From contig NC_016131.3 in the NCBI RefSeq assembly GCF_000005505.3, positions 67,418,355 through 67,482,354 on the forward strand: a DNA stretch of 64,000 nt, in the 5' to 3' direction. Positions 60,715-64,000 of this stretch are shown one piece after another (the stretch's first letter is position 1; every line of letters begins with the position of its first letter). The notes below the pieces were generated by a model. The model searched no databases, was not told the DNA's origin, and was given only the letters and a program-made list of their open reading frames with translations. The DNA is from Brachypodium distachyon (Eukaryota; Streptophyta; Magnoliopsida; Poales; Poaceae). A program made the translations under genes and the position numbers.

Positions 60715-62376
60715 TCATATCTCGCCGTCCCAGAGCTCCTCAAGCGACTTGTAGGGCCCGTGCTCGGACACGTAGCGCAGCCCCTGGTTGATCTTCCGCT
60801 GCGGGATGTCGGCGATCCGCCGGTGCTCTTCCTCCGTGAGCTCCCAGCCTTCGACGTCGAGGTTCTCCCGCATCCGGGCCTCGTCGAAGCTCTTGACGAT
60901 CATGCAGTCCCCTTGCTCGTACACCCACCTCAGGCACACCTGCGCCACCGTCTTGCCCCTGGACGCGGCGATCTCGTGCAGCGCGTCGGCGCCCATCACG
61001 GAGTCGCTCCCCCAGTGCGTGCCCTTGGCGCCCAGTGGCGAGTATGCGCAGAGCTGGATGCCCTTCCCCCTGCAGAACTCCCTTAGCTTCCTCTGCTGCC
61101 ACACAGGGTTCACTTCAACCTGCAGCCAAGCCATATGCCAACCAAAACAAATGATCCCTGATCACTTCCTTCCTGTGATTTTATTTTACAAAATAAACAG
61201 CTCAATCATCTCCGGATAGTATGTGTTTACTGGGGATCGGACCTGATTGACAACGGGAGGGATGGTGGCGAAGGAGAGTAGGGTGTCGAGCTTCTTGCAG
61301 GAGAAATTGCAGACGCCGATGGCCTTGGCGAGGCCCAGGCGGTGGCACTCCTCCATGGCCTCCCACACGGCCTGCATGTCGAATGGCACGAAGTCCTCCG
61401 CCGTGAAGGGGGCCTTGAACCGCCCTGGCCTCATGGACACCGGCCAGTGGACAAGGTACAGGTCCACGTACTCCATTTTCAAGTTTCTGCAATGCCAATG
61501 CATCTTGGTTAATCCCCGCTCGAAAGTGATCTGCAATCTATTGGAGATCACTCACAAGATAGCACCACGGTCCACTTGTGATGGAATGAGAGGTAATGGA
61601 TGCAGAGGACTGATTTGATCCGCGTTTCGATTTACCTTGCCGAACTCCGATGTCATATGGGGATTGGTATATTGGCTACATATGCCAGTGAGATTATCTA
61701 CTGGAATTCTTGTTTGATTTGTCAGATCAGTATGAGAATTAACCATTTTTGTTGGGACTTGGCCTGAGACCATTGGTGTGGGGGCTCAACTGATGTACTA
61801 CTATCTGAAAGATGCACATGGACATGACAACCTTACGGTCTGGAGACATGCGTATAACCTGAGGCTGCTAGCTATGGCCAGTCATGCATATTAGGGAAAA
61901 TGGCATGTCTGCCTACGCCTAACCCATTTTACTCCTTTTCTAGTGGTATTGAAGCGGTTAGCTCACCTGGAATGGCAGATTATCTCAGTGTTACTCAGAC
62001 CCAACTTTTCTTGTCCTAAATCTGATGCAATCCATCCAAACCAAACGACGAGATGGAGGAGAACAAACATATATTACCGGAGAGTCTGCTTGAGGGCGGG
62101 GAGGACCCTGTCGCGGTGCGCGTCGCTGCACCAGAGCTTGGAGGTGATGAAGAGGTCGGCCCTGGATGCGACGGCGCCCGACAGCACGGCGTCGGCAGCG
62201 GCGTCGCCGATGGGCGCCTCGGTCTCGTAGTGCGCGGCGGTGTCGAAGTGGCGATACCCGAGCTCGATGGCGCGGAGCACGGCGCGCCGGACGGGCTCCG
62301 GCTTGGGCCCCTGCACCGCCGTGCCCAGCCCGATGCGCGGCATCCCCGCGGCCGTCTTGGCGGTGACGGGGCTCAT
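60715..62376 (-). CDS. DMAS1: deoxymugineic acid synthase (aldo-keto reductase)
   Basis: Three exons give 315 aa: 62376-62078, 61486-61243, 61119-60715. The enzyme is an NADPH-dependent cytosolic aldo-keto reductase (AKR4B) that reduces the 3''-keto intermediate made from nicotianamine to 2'-deoxymugineic acid, the iron-chelating phytosiderophore of grasses. The catalytic tetrad is visible as D45 and Y50 (in [13 protein letters not shown]), K80 (LFITSKLW) and H113 (LYLVHWP). [47 protein letters not shown] and the end [19 protein letters not shown] agree closely with what I remember of barley and rice DMAS, which favours DMAS over general AKR4B reductases. The ATG at 62376 is chosen; the frame is open upstream but with only a GTG at 62418. 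Length is as expected. Confidence 0.92.
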
Positions 62377-62488
62377 GGCTTTCGGGAACTGGGACTCCGG
62401 AAACTGATGCCCCTGCACGGTGAGGGGTTTGCGCTACAGACTACTCCTATGGGGATTCCTTTGGTTCCAGACTTCCAGTGTGCGCCGC

Positions 62489-62495
62489 ATATATA
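62489..62495 (-). promoter_or_regulatory. TATA box of DMAS gene
   Basis: On the minus strand this reads TATATAT within GTATATATGCGG, about 115 bp upstream of the ATG. It implies a leader of about 85 nt. Confidence 0.5.
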
Positions 62496-62618
62496 CAAAC
62501 ACTTCCAAGGCGTTGACGGCACGAGAGGTGAGGTGAGGGCGTAGTGGGTGAGCTCTAGCAGAAGCTTTTGCCGCTTAAACAAAAACGAAAGTTTTGGGGA
62601 GTGTTCGTCCGGACGCGG

Positions 62619-62623
62619 CATGC
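62619..62623 (-). promoter_or_regulatory. CATGC word, possible IDEF1 site
   Basis: CATGC lies about 245 bp upstream of the DMAS start. Rice IDEF1 is known to bind CATGC in iron-deficiency promoters. The word is short and expected by chance, so this is a weak call. Confidence 0.2.
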
Positions 62624-62699
62624 TCTCCCAAAAATGGTGACGAACGCTGCCCAGCTGCTCGGTGGAGTGAGCTAGCGGCCCCTTTGTCCTTGGCCGTGG

Positions 62700-64000
62700 A
62701 TTTTTGTTCATTATTTGAGGATCGTAAACGGAAGCTTATAATCCGGTTCTTGCGGCCTTCTTTCGCAAAGCTGTTGTACGTTTGGGCGTGTGACTGATGT
62801 CCACCTCAGAGGAAAAGAAAATACAGTAAGAAACCGATATGCTTAGTCGATCCTGTATCTAGGAACTGGAAAAAAGGCCCTAATCATGCCATCATACTGC
62901 AGTTTCGTTGTAGAGAGTGCGGGAGACCGGCCAAGTCCATGCGCCTTCTTCTGGCACGCACGGTTCAATGAAAGGCAAATCTAATGGTTGGCATAATATG
63001 TTTAAAAAGAAACAAAAAATATAGGGAGATGCAAGTCTTCTTTCTTCGAATATAGGGAGAGCTTTAAATTTGGACATTTATAACATACAAAAAATATGTT
63101 TAAAAAGAAACAAAAAAATCTACCACTCCGTTCGTAAATATAAGAAGTCTTAGGTTTGTCTTTAGTCAAACTTTGCCATGTTTGATCAATTTTATAGAGA
63201 AATCTACGACTGTAATTTAGATTTGATTAAAAAACAGGACATATTAAGTCTTGTCAAGACAAAACTTGGTCAAGAATTAGTTTGTTTATATGACATGAAA
63301 TTAATTATGATTTCACATAATTAAAACACATGTACTAATACAATAATTCTTGATCAAATCCTTGAAAAAACAAAACATAAGCATTATGTTATGAAAAGGA
63401 AGAGTATCTTTTTTATTCATTTGGATAATGTAATTGGAGTTGTTCAATCTCAGATCAATCATTCCTATTCTTCCTCAGTTTTGTAAGAGAACTAGACAAT
63501 ACTACATTTTTTAAAGAGAATGTTGTACTATCATATATTATCTTCAGTCATATAATTTATATGTTTTTATCTCATTAAATTGTGCCAAATCAAGAAGTCG
63601 TCATCCCGAGTCTTTTATAGGTATCAAATTCAAGTCCAATGCACAAAACGTGTATTTTTATAGTGGGGTGGGGTATGCGTTTGGCTCATGAAGGTAACCC
63701 TTTCTCATGCTTTATACGTTATTGCATCTTCACCAACGAACAACAAAAATGGAACATTTAGAAATTATTTGCCACTACATGGCATGCTTGAGCGCAAGTA
63801 AATCATAGAAATTGGTCATGAAAACGGGGTATACTATATTTTAACATCGGAACATCTCACAATACATACACAGGAAGCAAAGGATACACGTATAACGGTA
63901 CAACTCTGACTGGACATGCCCTTCTTGAGGCATCATCTCTACACTCGTGTTATTCTGCCATAGGAAATATGACATAACATAATAAGAACTTTCACAGATA
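62700..64000. other. upstream of DMAS, AT-rich to window end
   Basis: No gene is supported. From about 63124 a Stowaway-like left end (ACTCCGTTCGTAAATATAAG) and GTCAAACTTTG begin a decayed element of up to 270 bp without a recognisable right end. Confidence 0.4.

Noticed and set aside
62377..62418. Upstream start for DMAS giving an extra 14 residues
   Set aside because: The upstream codon is GTG, and the ATG at 62376 gives the expected N-terminal length.
1..64000. CRISPR arrays, bacterial operons, rRNA or tRNA genes
   Set aside because: No regularly spaced repeats, Shine-Dalgarno-type gene spacing or tRNA cloverleaf were seen; the window is plant nuclear DNA.

Overview
The window looks like plant nuclear DNA from a grass, most likely a compact-genome member of the Pooideae such as Brachypodium. 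This is inferred from four things. The genes have GT-AG introns and GC-rich first exons. Many miniature elements begin CTCCCTCCGTTCC with TA target duplications (the Stowaway type of grasses). There is a deoxymugineic acid synthase, an enzyme of grass phytosiderophore synthesis. There is only one large retroelement in 64 kb, which argues against a large Triticeae genome. I could not run any search, so the species is not proven.

Layout. 1-11.6 kb is gene-poor: repeat remnants, a nested pair of Tourist-like elements (895-1492), an orphan exon with a 66-bp tandem duplication (about 5526-6085) and a palindromic element (6932-7149). 11.8-14.5 kb is a seven-exon type I inositol polyphosphate 5-phosphatase (+). 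17.8-18.5 kb is a single-exon membrane-anchored FAS1-domain protein (+). 19.7-25.3 kb is a 5.6-kb L1-type LINE with a perfect 15-bp target duplication. It sits just upstream of a nine-exon cyclin-J18 gene (25.4-27.9 kb, +), and appears to separate that gene from a cluster of three site II promoter motifs. A small unidentified minus-strand gene with an apparent frameshift follows (28.6-29.1 kb). 35.0-40.5 kb is an eleven-exon MAP65 (PRC1/Ase1 family) microtubule bundler with two Stowaway elements in its introns. 44.06-44.60 kb is a Hikeshi/OPI10 family gene (-). 48.26-49.61 kb is a Mutator-like element with about 170-bp terminal inverted repeats carrying a broken gene fragment. 55.0-58.6 kb is an INDETERMINATE-domain zinc-finger gene of the SGR5/LPA1 type (+). 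60.7-62.4 kb is deoxymugineic acid synthase (-), convergent with the zinc-finger gene.

The genes do not form a pathway. Two (cyclin-J18, MAP65) relate to the cell cycle, one (5-phosphatase) to phosphoinositide signalling, one (Hikeshi) to Hsp70 nuclear import in heat stress, one (IDD) to gravitropism and plant architecture, and one (DMAS) to iron acquisition. From memory, the IDD-DMAS adjacency matches LPA1 and OsDMAS1 on rice chromosome 3. I found no previously undescribed multi-gene system. The most unusual structures are at cyclin-J18: the promoter-separating LINE, and a duplicated last-exon splice acceptor whose first copy was hit by a Stowaway element.
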